A program made the translations under genes and the position numbers. This document shows positions 28,315 to 35,294 of a stretch of DNA of 64,000 bases, piece after piece. Position 1 is the stretch's first letter, and the number at the start of each line of letters is the position of its first letter. The notes beneath the pieces are model-generated. The model was given only the letters and a program-made list of their open reading frames with translations, had not been told where the DNA came from and did no database searches. The DNA is from Ruminococcus flavefaciens ATCC 19208 (GTDB lineage: Bacteria > Bacillota > Clostridia > Oscillospirales > Ruminococcaceae): NCBI RefSeq assembly GCF_000518765.1, contig NZ_KI912489.1:438652-502651 (forward strand), written 5' to 3'.

Positions 28315-29442
28315 ATGAATAAAAAAGAAACAGCAGAGATAAAAAAGAATTTTTCCGATAAGAGCGGATTTTTCATAATGGAGCGCGTTCTCACGGCTTT
28401 TATAGATGCTGAGAAAAACGTGAGATACCACAATGTCAGCTCATGCCTTACCATGCCTGTTGAGGAGCATGATGTTTACGATGAGACTCTGAAAAAGGTG
28501 CTCAATACCAACGTTGGCAAGGCTTTTGTGGAGTATGAGTTCCCCAACGAAGCCTATGACGAGGGACAGCCTCAGAATATCCTCTATACTCTCCTTACTT
28601 CCGAGCTCAAAGACGATATCGCCTGTGAGGATTTCCTCAATCATATCGCAAATAATATCGCATATACAGGTCCATTTGCTGTAATAACCTCTTACTGTAC
28701 ATACACTATCCGCAAAAAGGATAAAAATGACGAATTTGCTGAGGGTGATGACGAGATATACCGTTATATTCTCACAGCTATCTGTCCAGTAAATACAAGC
28801 AAGGACGGCTTTGTATTCGACAGTGTGGGCAACGAGATCACAAAGAAGGTCAATACAGAGCTTATAATCAGCAAAGCTCCGTCTGACGGCTTCCTTTACC
28901 CTGTTTTCAGCAACAGAAGCTCCGATATAAACCACGTTATGTATTACACAAAGAATGTGAAATCGCCTAACGTATCAGTAGTTGAGAATGTACTCGGCTG
29001 TACCTTTGTGATGTCGGCTGAGAGCGAGAAAAACAGTTTCCAGAGCATACTGAAAAATGTAGTGGGTGACGACCTTGATTATACCCTCATCAAGACGGTA
29101 AATGAAAAGATACAGGAAGTTGTTGAGGACAACAAGGACGATACAGACAGAGTTGTCATCGACAATATGAAGCTCAAGGATATCCTTGTAGATGTGGGAC
29201 TTCCCGAAGAGCGCGTGAACATGGTAGAGCCTGTTTACGAAAAGGTATGCGGTACTGCGCCGCTTACTGCGGCTAACCTTGTGGAGACCAAGACAGTTCT
29301 TACTTCTCCGGGGATTACCGTAAATATCAAGCCCTCTGCGGCTGATAAGGTCCGTACAAGCGTTGTGGACGGCAGAAGATGCCTCCTTATCGACATTGAC
29401 GACCCGACTATCGAGATAAACGGACTGCCTGTTACTCTTTAA
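28315..29442 (+). CDS. DUF4317 family protein
   Basis: A 375-residue soluble protein beginning MNKKETAEIKKNF. It matches DUF4317, a family of Firmicutes cytosolic proteins with no known role. It has no signal peptide or membrane helix. It is mixed alpha/beta, with SYCTYTIRKKDKNDEFAEG and a C-terminal KTVLTSPGITVNI region. ATG at 28315 follows AAAGGAAA; an in-frame upstream ATG at 28255 lacks a ribosome site. It is followed by a large non-coding repeat region. Confidence 0.75.
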   Translation: MNKKETAEIKKNFSDKSGFFIMERVLTAFIDAEKNVRYHNVSSCLTMPVEEHDVYDETLKKVLNTNVGKAFVEYEFPNEAYDEGQPQNILYTLLTSELKDDIACEDFLNHIANNIAYTGPFAVITSYCTYTIRKKDKNDEFAEGDDEIYRYILTAICPVNTSKDGFVFDSVGNEITKKVNTELIISKAPSDGFLYPVFSNRSSDINHVMYYTKNVKSPNVSVVENVLGCTFVMSAESEKNSFQSILKNVVGDDLDYTLIKTVNEKIQEVVEDNKDDTDRVVIDNMKLKDILVDVGLPEERVNMVEPVYEKVCGTAPLTAANLVETKTVLTSPGITVNIKPSAADKVRTSVVDGRRCLLIDIDDPTIEINGLPVTL

Positions 29443-29460
29443 TTCATAATTCATAATTAA
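29443..29460 (+). repeat. TTCATAA word array
   Basis: TTCATAATTCATAATTAA follows the DUF4317 stop. It ends exactly at the first base of the GGAACGCC element at 29461. Confidence 0.45.
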
Positions 29461-29668
29461 GGAACGCCGAGGGTTACTCCCTACAGTGTAGGGAGATGTC
29501 AGCAAAGCAGACAGAGGGTCGCGGCTCCCGTTGGGTGACTCCCTACAGTGTAGGGAGATGTCAGCAGAGCTGACAGAGGGTCGCGGCTCCTGTTGGGTGA
29601 CTCCCTACAGTGTAGGGAGATGTCAGCAGAGCTGACAGAGGGTCGCGGCTCCTGTTGGGAGGCGTTCC
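29461..29668 (+). repeat. Palindromic element with 62-bp core triplicated
   Basis: The element is bounded by GGAACGCC (29461-29468) and GGCGTTCC (29661-29668). Inside, a 62-base core repeats three times, with its ACTCCCTAC anchor at 29476, 29538 and 29600. Each core has two hairpins: CTCCCTAC/GTAGGGAG, and GTCAGC/GCTGAC (degenerate in the first copy). A single-copy version lies at 34131-34210 in the opposite orientation. There is no coding frame or transposase. The unit is too uniform, and has no unique spacers, to be a CRISPR array. Confidence 0.85.
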
Positions 29669-29809
29669 CTACATACATAAGTAGTTGAAATCCTGTATTC
29701 ATCGTGACTTACTGAAAAATGTCTTTCTGTAATAGGAACGAAAATGGCAATTTTTCAACTAAAAGCCATTGAATATCACAAAAATTATACCTTGGGTGGA
29801 TATATTAAG

Positions 29810-29842
29810 GGCGCACAGTTGTGCGCCTGTTTTGTTTAATTT
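29810..29842 (+). terminator. Probable terminator downstream of the DUF4317 gene
   Basis: GGCGCACA and TGTGCGCC pair (29810-29827) and are followed by TGTTTTGTTTAATTTG. It is the first T-tailed hairpin after the gene. Confidence 0.55.
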
Positions 29843-29995
29843 GTTTTGGCAACTAAAAATTCCCTCTTTCTACCTTGCACTCTTGAACGATTTAAATTGT
29901 TAAAGTACATTGCATGGAATATTTAGCAAGAGGGAAAGGGAGAAAGGGAGAATGTTTATATTGTTCCCTCTTGATGTTATTTGCATTGTGAGGCT

Positions 29996-30020
29996 CGGAC
30001 TGCCAAAGGCAGCCCCTACA
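29996..30020 (-). repeat. TGTAGGGG...TCCG hairpin element, reverse copy
   Basis: On the minus strand TGTAGGGGCTGCC pairs with GGCAGTCCG around TTT. Just outside its right-hand (minus strand) edge is the 20-base block at 29975-29994, which recurs at 30129-30148 beside the next copy. Confidence 0.7.
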
Positions 30021-30153
30021 GCGCAGAGCCTGCGCACCCTTGCTCCGCGTGAGAGTTTTGTTGGAACTTTAGCTTTAGCCGCGAGAGATAACAGACGAAA
30101 GGGAAATATCATCGCGTGAGTGCGTTCGTGTTATTTGCAGCGTAAGGCATACA

Positions 30154-30178
30154 CGGGCGCGCGGAACGCGCCCCTACA
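30154..30178 (-). repeat. TGTAGGGG...CCCG hairpin element, reverse copy
   Basis: On the minus strand TGTAGGGGCGCG and CGCGCCCG pair around TTCCG. The TGTAGGGG edge directly meets the TATGAAT word array at 30177-30212, as copy 1 meets a word array at 15430. Confidence 0.7.
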
Positions 30179-30212
30179 ATTATGAATTATGCATTATGAA
30201 TTATGAATTAAA
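30177..30212. repeat. ATTATGA word array
   Basis: AATTATGA, ATTATGC, ATTATGA, ATTATGA, ATTAAAT repeat with a 7-base period. The array abuts the hairpin element ending at 30178. Confidence 0.5.
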
Positions 30213-30230
30213 TCTGCCTTTCCCTACAAT

Positions 30231-30260
30231 AAAAAGGAGTACCTCTCGGTACTCCTTTTT
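30231..30260. terminator. Terminator downstream of the Nudix gene
   Basis: AAAAAGGAGTACC pairs with GGTACTCCTTTTT around TCTC. It lies just past the minus-strand Nudix stop and has T-runs on both strands. Confidence 0.85.
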
Positions 30261-30265
30261 TGTGT

Positions 30266-30679
30266 TCAGTGATTTTCCTTGATAGCGGTTTTTGCTTTTG
30301 CTACGATGGTTCTGTCGTTCTCATATGACAGGATATTTGTGGCGTAGGATATATCCACCCAGCGTATTTCCGCGATCTCTCCCTCCTGTGGGATAAAATC
30401 AACGTTTTTCGCTTTTGCAAGAAAGTATACAACGACTTTCATCGTGTCCTTCTTCGGTGAATAAGTTACTGTTTCTCTGAATGTCGGATCAATAATAACG
30501 TCAATGGAAGTCTCCTCCATGATCTCACGACGAGCAGTTTCAATCTCGGTCTCGCCCTTTTCTACGTGACCCTTAGGGAAGGACCAGTGACCGCTGTTGA
30601 TATGCTTTATCAGCAGTATTTCCGTATTGCCGTGGTATTTCCTGTAGACAATTGCGCCGCATGATTTCTCGTGAAGCAT
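30266..30679 (-). CDS. Nudix hydrolase, Ap4A/diphosphatase type
   Basis: A 137-residue enzyme that hydrolyses nucleoside diphosphate-linked compounds. The Nudix box is GHVEKGETEIETARREIMEE followed by TSI, with all catalytic Glu residues and a Ser in place of the usual Gly. The N-terminal HEKSCGAIVYRK and the phrase SGHWSFPKGHVE are typical of bis(5'-nucleosyl)-tetraphosphatases. The start at 30679 is chosen because AAAGGA lies just upstream; an in-frame start at 30709 lacks one. It is a single-gene unit with its own promoter and terminator. Confidence 0.85.
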   Translation of the reverse strand: MLHEKSCGAIVYRKYHGNTEILLIKHINSGHWSFPKGHVEKGETEIETARREIMEETSIDVIIDPTFRETVTYSPKKDTMKVVVYFLAKAKNVDFIPQEGEIAEIRWVDISYATNILSYENDRTIVAKAKTAIKENH

Positions 30680-30780
30680 AGATAATCCTTTCTTGCCTGT
30701 AAAAAACAAGCAGAATCAAGAGCAGTCCACCCTGCTTCAGAGTATCATGTGGTGAGCTGCTTTTATATAGTTCAAAATTA

Positions 30781-30809
30781 ATTATACCATATTATGGGCA
30801 ATAAAGCAA
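30781..30809 (-). promoter_or_regulatory. Promoter for the Nudix gene
   Basis: On the minus strand TTGCTT (30804-30809), 17 bases, then TATAAT (30781-30786), about 100 bases before the start codon. Confidence 0.6.
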
Positions 30810-30950
30810 TATGCGCGGCAAAAAAATTTCTTGTCGAATGTTGGATTGTACGAAAAAATGTGTAAAATACGCATATTATTTTTCTCATGCATACTTGTAC
30901 CTGCGGTTGAATATACATTACACAAAGCAAACTTCAAGGAGGTTACCGTT

Positions 30951-32492
30951 ATGGAATTAAAACTTAACAGAGAGACAGTTCCTGCTGCCGAGACGATATA
31001 TGACGGCATTCAGGAGCAGTCTGTGGAGCTGGATTATATTCTCCCCGATTACTGTCCCGATATTTTCAGACTTATCCGCTGTGAAACTTCGCCTGTTATC
31101 ACTGACTGGAGCATCAGCGGCGACAAGCTGACCTATGAGCTGAGATGTGATATACATATCCTTTACTGCGGCGAAAACAGCAATGAGGTTCAGTCTGTTG
31201 AGCAGCACAGGAGCTTTACAAAGACAGTTGAGCTTGGAAAAATTGCCGAGTCCGCAGAAGTAAAGCTGATACCTAAGGCGGACCATGTAAATTTCAGAGC
31301 TGTGAACAAGCGCCGCCTTGACCTGAGAGGAGCTGTTTCCACCAAAATAATCGTTACAGGTCAGCAGGAGCAGGAGGTAGTATCAGATGCATCAGGCATG
31401 AATATCCAGCTGAAAAAGACTCCCGTGAAATTTGCAGCAGGAAGGCTTACAGCAGATAAAAATGTACGTATCGAAGATGAAGTGGAGGTAGGGGCGGCTC
31501 AGCCCGATGTTTCGGTAATACTTAACTGTCGTTGCAGTGCGTCTGCCTGCGAGGTGAAGCTCATATCCGGAAAGCTTCTGGCAAAGGGCGAAGCTGATGT
31601 GGAAATTCTCTACTCGGGAGATAATACTGTGGAAGCTATGCGCTTTTCCCTCGGATACAGCCAGATAATCGACGTTAACGGACTTGACGACAGCTACGAC
31701 TGCACGGTAACTCCCGAGATACTTAGCTGTGATATAACTGTTGCTTCCGACAAGGAGGGAAATAACAGGATACTGCGCTGTGAAGCTGAGATAAGGCTGG
31801 GGTGCAGAGCGGTAAGGACAGCAACTGCCATGATAGCGGAGGACGCTTTTTCAACAGTCTACCCGTGCAGCGTTGAAATGTCAGAGATAAAAGCCGAGCA
31901 GATACCTGCGGTGTATGATGAAAGCTTCAGGCACAGCGCGAAGCTTGCCGACGGAGATAACGTGCCCCAGACTATATACGCTATGTGGAGCGAGCCGAAG
32001 AACATCAATACCCGTATAGGCGATGACGGACGCTCAGTGGTCATAAGCGGTATGCTGACATATTCTATGGCGGCAAAGGACAAAACAGGTATGATAATAA
32101 TGCCTGACCGCGATGAAGCATTTGAGGTGACTGTGGGACTTCCCGATAATATTAGCGGTACATCGGTGTCGGCTGAGGTGCGTGTGCGTGAGACTTCATA
32201 CGATATATCGGCTGAGGGAGTCCTTACAGCAAAGTCGGATATAGGAGTAAAGCTGCTGGTGTACAGCTCCGATTCAATAAAGGCTGTTACGGATATATCC
32301 ATTGATGAAACTGCCAAAAAGGAGCGTGACGGCGATTACGCTATCAAGCTATATTTCGGCATAGAAAACGAAGATATATGGGATATCGCCAAACGCTACA
32401 GCACAAGTGTTTCGGCTATCATGGAAGAAAACGAGCTTAGCGGTCAGCGCCTTGAAAACGGCGGTATGCTGCTGATACCAATAGTATCGTGA
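30951..32492 (+). CDS. SPOCS (DUF3794) and LysM domain spore-envelope protein
   Basis: A 513-residue protein with repeated DUF3794/SPOCS domains: VELDYILPDYCPDIFRLIRC near residue 30, a middle region near 180-290, and a third near 330-440. A C-terminal LysM follows (about 465-511, DIWDIAKRYSTSVSAIMEEN to LLIPIV). SPOCS-LysM proteins are associated with spore coat or cortex assembly, and LysM binds peptidoglycan. ATG at 30951 follows AAGGAGGT at ideal spacing, so the longer in-frame opening from 30831 is rejected. Location just before spoIVA supports a sporulation role. Confidence 0.8.
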   Translation: MELKLNRETVPAAETIYDGIQEQSVELDYILPDYCPDIFRLIRCETSPVITDWSISGDKLTYELRCDIHILYCGENSNEVQSVEQHRSFTKTVELGKIAESAEVKLIPKADHVNFRAVNKRRLDLRGAVSTKIIVTGQQEQEVVSDASGMNIQLKKTPVKFAAGRLTADKNVRIEDEVEVGAAQPDVSVILNCRCSASACEVKLISGKLLAKGEADVEILYSGDNTVEAMRFSLGYSQIIDVNGLDDSYDCTVTPEILSCDITVASDKEGNNRILRCEAEIRLGCRAVRTATAMIAEDAFSTVYPCSVEMSEIKAEQIPAVYDESFRHSAKLADGDNVPQTIYAMWSEPKNINTRIGDDGRSVVISGMLTYSMAAKDKTGMIIMPDRDEAFEVTVGLPDNISGTSVSAEVRVRETSYDISAEGVLTAKSDIGVKLLVYSSDSIKAVTDISIDETAKKERDGDYAIKLYFGIENEDIWDIAKRYSTSVSAIMEENELSGQRLENGGMLLIPIVS

Positions 32493-32495
32493 AAT

Positions 32496-32577
32496 ATTAG
32501 AGCTAAGAACTTAGAACTAAGAGCTAAGAAATTTTGGTTTGCAGATATTAGTTCTTAGGTCTTAGATTTTAGTTCTG
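32496..32577. repeat. AGCTAAGAACTTAG word array forming an inverted repeat
   Basis: Words AGAGCTAAG, AACTTAGA, ACTAAGAGC on the left face TTAGTTCTTAG, GTCTTAG, TTTTAGTTCT on the right across about 17 bases. The whole segment, between the LysM gene and spoIVA, can fold as a long imperfect hairpin. It resembles the pheA-leader array. Confidence 0.55.
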
Positions 32578-32593
32578 AAAAAAGGAGAAAATT

Positions 32594-34069
32594 ATGGCTA
32601 AAGATATATACAGCAATATTGCTCAGCGTACGGGCGGCGATATCTACATAGGTGTTGTCGGACCTGTGCGCACGGGCAAATCCACATTTATCAAGCGTTT
32701 TATGGAGTCTCTCGTAATACCCAATATAACCAGTGAATTCAAGCGTGAACGGGCTGTTGACGAGCTTCCGCAGTCCGCCGCAGGCAAAACTATAATGACT
32801 ACAGAGCCTAAATTCATTCCCGAAGAGGCTGTGCAGATAGACTTAGGCAATGGTGCGGAGTTCAATGTAAGGCTCATCGACTGTGTGGGATATATAGTTC
32901 CAAGCTCTCTTGGTTATATCGAGAATGAACAGCCCCGAATGGTGATGACTTCGTGGTTCGATGAGGAGATACCCTTCAATATGGCGGCTGAGATAGGCAC
33001 TCAGAAGGTAATCACCGACCATTCAACCATAGGACTGGTTATAACTACGGACGGCTCGGTGACGGATATACCCCGTGAGGAGTATGAGGAGTGCGAGGAA
33101 CGTGTTATCCGCGAGCTGAAGGAGCTTGGCAAGCCTTTTGTGGTCATACTCAACACAGTTGCGCCGAATTCGCCCGAAGCGACGGCACTTGCCGCAAGTC
33201 TTACGGACCGCTATGACGCAAAGGTAATACCCGTGAACTGTCTTGAACTGGGTGAGGAGGATATCCGCAGCATTATCCGCGAGATACTTTTTTCATTCCC
33301 TATCAAGGAGATAAATATCCGCACAGCGCGGTGGATAAACTCCCTCGGCAAGGGGCACTGGCTGAAAACGGAGATACTGGACTGCATACGCAATGCTGCA
33401 AAGGATATACGTCTTGTCCGAGAGGCTGAGGACGCTGCTGCGGCTATATCGGAGTGCCCAAACGTGCTGAAAGCGGAGATAAGCAGTATTGATCTGGGAA
33501 AGGGCTCTGTGACTATCACCGCGGAGCTTGACAACAGCCTTTTCTATAAGATCCTTGGGGAGACCACGGGCATCGAGATAGAGAGCGAAAGCGATCTTAT
33601 GCCGCTTCTTACGGAGCTTAACGACATTCGCAGGAAGTATAAGCGTATCGAGCCTGCACTTGCAGAGGTTGAGGCTACGGGCTACGGTATCGTTATGCCC
33701 GAGCTTGAGGAGATGTCTCTCGAAGAGCCGAAGATAATCCGTCAGGGCGGAAAATACGGCGTAAAGCTCAAAGCGTCCGCGCCGTCCATACACCTTATGA
33801 AAGCTAATATCAATACCACTGTCAGCCCTATCGTGGGAACTGAGCGGCAGTCCGAAGAGCTTGTGATGTACCTGCTTGACGGCTTTGACGATGATCCGAA
33901 GAAGATATGGGAGAGCAATATCTTCGGCAAATCGCTCCACGAGCTTGTCAACGAGGGCCTTCACAGCAAGCTGTTCAAAATGCCTGTGGACGCCAGAATG
34001 AAATTGCAGGAGACTCTGGAGCGTGTCATCAACGAGGGCTGCTCGGGACTTATCTGCTTCATACTATGA
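32594..34069 (+). CDS. spoIVA: Stage IV sporulation protein A
   Basis: A 491-residue ATPase that polymerises on the forespore surface to form the coat basement layer. The N-terminal P-loop is GVVGPVRTGKSTF. The switch region LIDCVGY and the SMxxE-type middle segments are present, and the C-terminus ends GLICFIL in the usual hydrophobic way. Length matches the family. AAAGGAG precedes the ATG. It follows a SPOCS/LysM spore gene and is followed by a terminator. Its presence says the organism can sporulate or retains the coat genes. Confidence 0.93.
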   Translation: MAKDIYSNIAQRTGGDIYIGVVGPVRTGKSTFIKRFMESLVIPNITSEFKRERAVDELPQSAAGKTIMTTEPKFIPEEAVQIDLGNGAEFNVRLIDCVGYIVPSSLGYIENEQPRMVMTSWFDEEIPFNMAAEIGTQKVITDHSTIGLVITTDGSVTDIPREEYEECEERVIRELKELGKPFVVILNTVAPNSPEATALAASLTDRYDAKVIPVNCLELGEEDIRSIIREILFSFPIKEINIRTARWINSLGKGHWLKTEILDCIRNAAKDIRLVREAEDAAAAISECPNVLKAEISSIDLGKGSVTITAELDNSLFYKILGETTGIEIESESDLMPLLTELNDIRRKYKRIEPALAEVEATGYGIVMPELEEMSLEEPKIIRQGGKYGVKLKASAPSIHLMKANINTTVSPIVGTERQSEELVMYLLDGFDDDPKKIWESNIFGKSLHELVNEGLHSKLFKMPVDARMKLQETLERVINEGCSGLICFIL

Positions 34070-34097
34070 AAAAAGGAGACCTTTGGTCTCCTTTTTT
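34069..34097 (+). terminator. Terminator of spoIVA
   Basis: AAAAAAGGAGACC and GGTCTCCTTTTTT pair around TTT (13-bp stem), starting in the spoIVA stop codon. Confidence 0.88.
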
Positions 34098-34130
34098 AGT
34101 GATTAGTTGTTAGTGCATAGTGATTAGTAG
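34098..34130. repeat. TTAGTG word array
   Basis: TAGTGAT, TAGTTGT, TAGTGCA, TAGTGAT, TAGTAG repeat with a 7-base period and stop exactly where the GGAACGCC element starts at 34131. Confidence 0.45.
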
Positions 34131-34210
34131 GGAACGCCTCCCAACAGGAGCCGCGACCCTCTGTCCTTCGGACATCTCCCTGTACTACAGGGAGTCACCC
34201 TCGGCGTTCC
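34131..34210 (-). repeat. Single-copy GGAACGCC palindromic element (80 bp)
   Basis: Bounded by GGAACGCC (34131-34138) and GGCGTTCC (34203-34210), this is the reverse-strand version of the element at 29461-29668, with one core instead of three. Its hairpins are CCCTGT/ACAGGG instead of CCCTAC/GTAGGG, and GTCC/GGAC instead of GTCAGC/GCTGAC. The stems survive although their bases changed. The right end lies 2 bases before the alpha/beta hydrolase stop. Confidence 0.85.
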
Positions 34211-34212
34211 GT

Positions 34213-34977
34213 TTATTTTTCTGCTGTCTGAAAAAACTGCATACAAAGCTCTGCGAATTCCGCAGTATTGCTCAGCATAGCAGGGTGGCTGCCGCGGTCA
34301 AAAATGCAAGCCTGCGCAAGGGGAGTCTGTTCGCAGATATCACGGAAAAGCTCCTCATAATGTCCGTGTGGGAACATTTCGTCCTTGGCACTGCCTGTCA
34401 GCAGCAGTTTACATTGCATCTCCGAAAGGGGACGGTGAAAGAATTCGCCTATATTCTGAGCGTGTCTGATGACTGCATCGGTGTCCGCATCGAATACTCT
34501 TTCCCAGTCGTCGCCGTGGATAGCTTTCAGCATAGCGCAGAAGCCTTCATTATGCTTTGCAAGTTCGCGTCCCGAGCGTATCTGCTCGGTTATTTCCGCG
34601 TTTGCGCGGATACCCTCGAAGCTGTCTGCGGCTACCGCATTTATAAGCTCGGGGTACTCCAGTGCGGCGTTTATTGCAGCTAAAGCACCGCCGCTGCTTC
34701 CGATGATATTGACCTTTTCAAAGCCCTTGTGGTCGCACAGAGCTTTCACTTGTTTTGCCCATTCGTACCAGAGGTCCGAGCTCCATTCCGTGATATGCTC
34801 GGAGTGTCCGCAGCCGAGGAAATCCATTGCGATGACATGGTATTTTTCCGAGAGCAGCGGTATAATTGGCGCAAACATATCACTTGATACTGTATTGCCA
34901 TGCAAAAGGAGTGTGGGAGTGCCGCTGCCGTGTTCTGTGTAGTAGATCTTGTGTTTTTTGTAATCAAAATAGCTCAT
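34213..34977 (-). CDS. Alpha/beta hydrolase
   Basis: A 254-residue cytosolic enzyme of the alpha/beta hydrolase fold. The oxyanion region is LLLHGNTVS, the nucleophile elbow is GSSGG (Ser near residue 95), the acid lies in TGSAKDEMF (Asp), and the catalytic His is in RGSHPA near residue 231. Substrate cannot be predicted from the cap region; esterase or C-C hydrolase are both possible. AAAGGAGCAAT precedes the ATG, and a near-consensus promoter lies at 35013-35041. Confidence 0.8.
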   Translation of the reverse strand: MSYFDYKKHKIYYTEHGSGTPTLLLHGNTVSSDMFAPIIPLLSEKYHVIAMDFLGCGHSEHITEWSSDLWYEWAKQVKALCDHKGFEKVNIIGSSGGALAAINAALEYPELINAVAADSFEGIRANAEITEQIRSGRELAKHNEGFCAMLKAIHGDDWERVFDADTDAVIRHAQNIGEFFHRPLSEMQCKLLLTGSAKDEMFPHGHYEELFRDICEQTPLAQACIFDRGSHPAMLSNTAEFAELCMQFFQTAEK

Positions 34978-35012
34978 TGGATAGATTGCTCCTTTCGATC
35001 TTAGATATAAGC

Positions 35013-35041
35013 ATTATATATCAGCGCAGCAGATTTGTCAA
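35013..35041 (-). promoter_or_regulatory. Promoter for the alpha/beta hydrolase gene
   Basis: On the minus strand TTGACA (35036-35041), 17 bases, TATAAT (35013-35018): a consensus sigma-A promoter. Confidence 0.8.
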
Positions 35042-35048
35042 ATTTATA

Positions 35049-35070
35049 GGGCATGACATCAGTCATGCCC
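35049..35070. terminator. Hairpin between hydrolase promoter and xylanase end
   Basis: GGGCATGAC pairs with GTCATGCCC around ATCA, with a TTT after it on the plus strand. It is one of two hairpins separating the xylanase transcript from the hydrolase promoter. Confidence 0.5.
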
Positions 35071-35099
35071 TTTGGAGCAAGGGAGTACAGGCACTGAAC

Positions 35100-35138
35100 A
35101 ACAAGAAAGCCGTGCTGCCTAAGCACGGCTTTCTTGTT
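35100..35138. terminator. Long perfect palindrome, probable xylanase terminator
   Basis: A 17-bp perfect stem (35100-35116 with 35122-35138) surrounds GCCTA. The stem contains AAAGCCGTGC and GCACGGCTTT, with pyrimidine-rich TTTCTTGTT at either exit. It lies 157 bases past the xylanase stop. Termination on the minus strand is the simplest reading. Confidence 0.6.
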
Positions 35139-35294
35139 CTGATTTGTCCCTTACAATTTATTTTTGGAATTATATCAATCTGAGCGGTGCGTTGTGCAGA
35201 TGCACCGCCCAGACCAACATCGAAAAGGAATTATGAATTACGTCATTGACCAGCTGTCGAAACTTTCGGAGCTGCATCACTTATTTTATTGTAA

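Larger units (their letters stand above)
29669..30265. other. Non-coding, repeat-rich stretch
   Basis: About 600 bases without a credible gene. It holds a hairpin with a T-rich tail (29810-29827), two reverse TGTAGGGG hairpins (29996-30020 and 30154-30178), a TATGAAT word array (30177-30212), and a terminator (30231-30260). Open frames of about 70 codons exist here on both strands over the same bases, but they lack a ribosome site and family likeness. Confidence 0.7.

Noticed and set aside
29461..29668. CRISPR array
   Set aside because: The 62-base units follow each other without unique spacers, only three copies exist, the ends are inverted repeats, and no cas gene is near.
29900..30119. 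Open frames of about 70 codons on both strands
   Set aside because: They occupy the same bases on opposite strands within palindromic repeats, lack ribosome sites and resemble no protein family.
30831..30838. Spo0A box (TTGTCGAA) before the SPOCS/LysM gene
   Set aside because: The match is good, but it is one short word about 110 bases upstream of the start and next to the Nudix promoter; chance cannot be excluded.
35100..35138. Phage or integrase attachment site
   Set aside because: There is no integrase, no tRNA gene and no duplicated flank; a terminator-type palindrome explains the symmetry.
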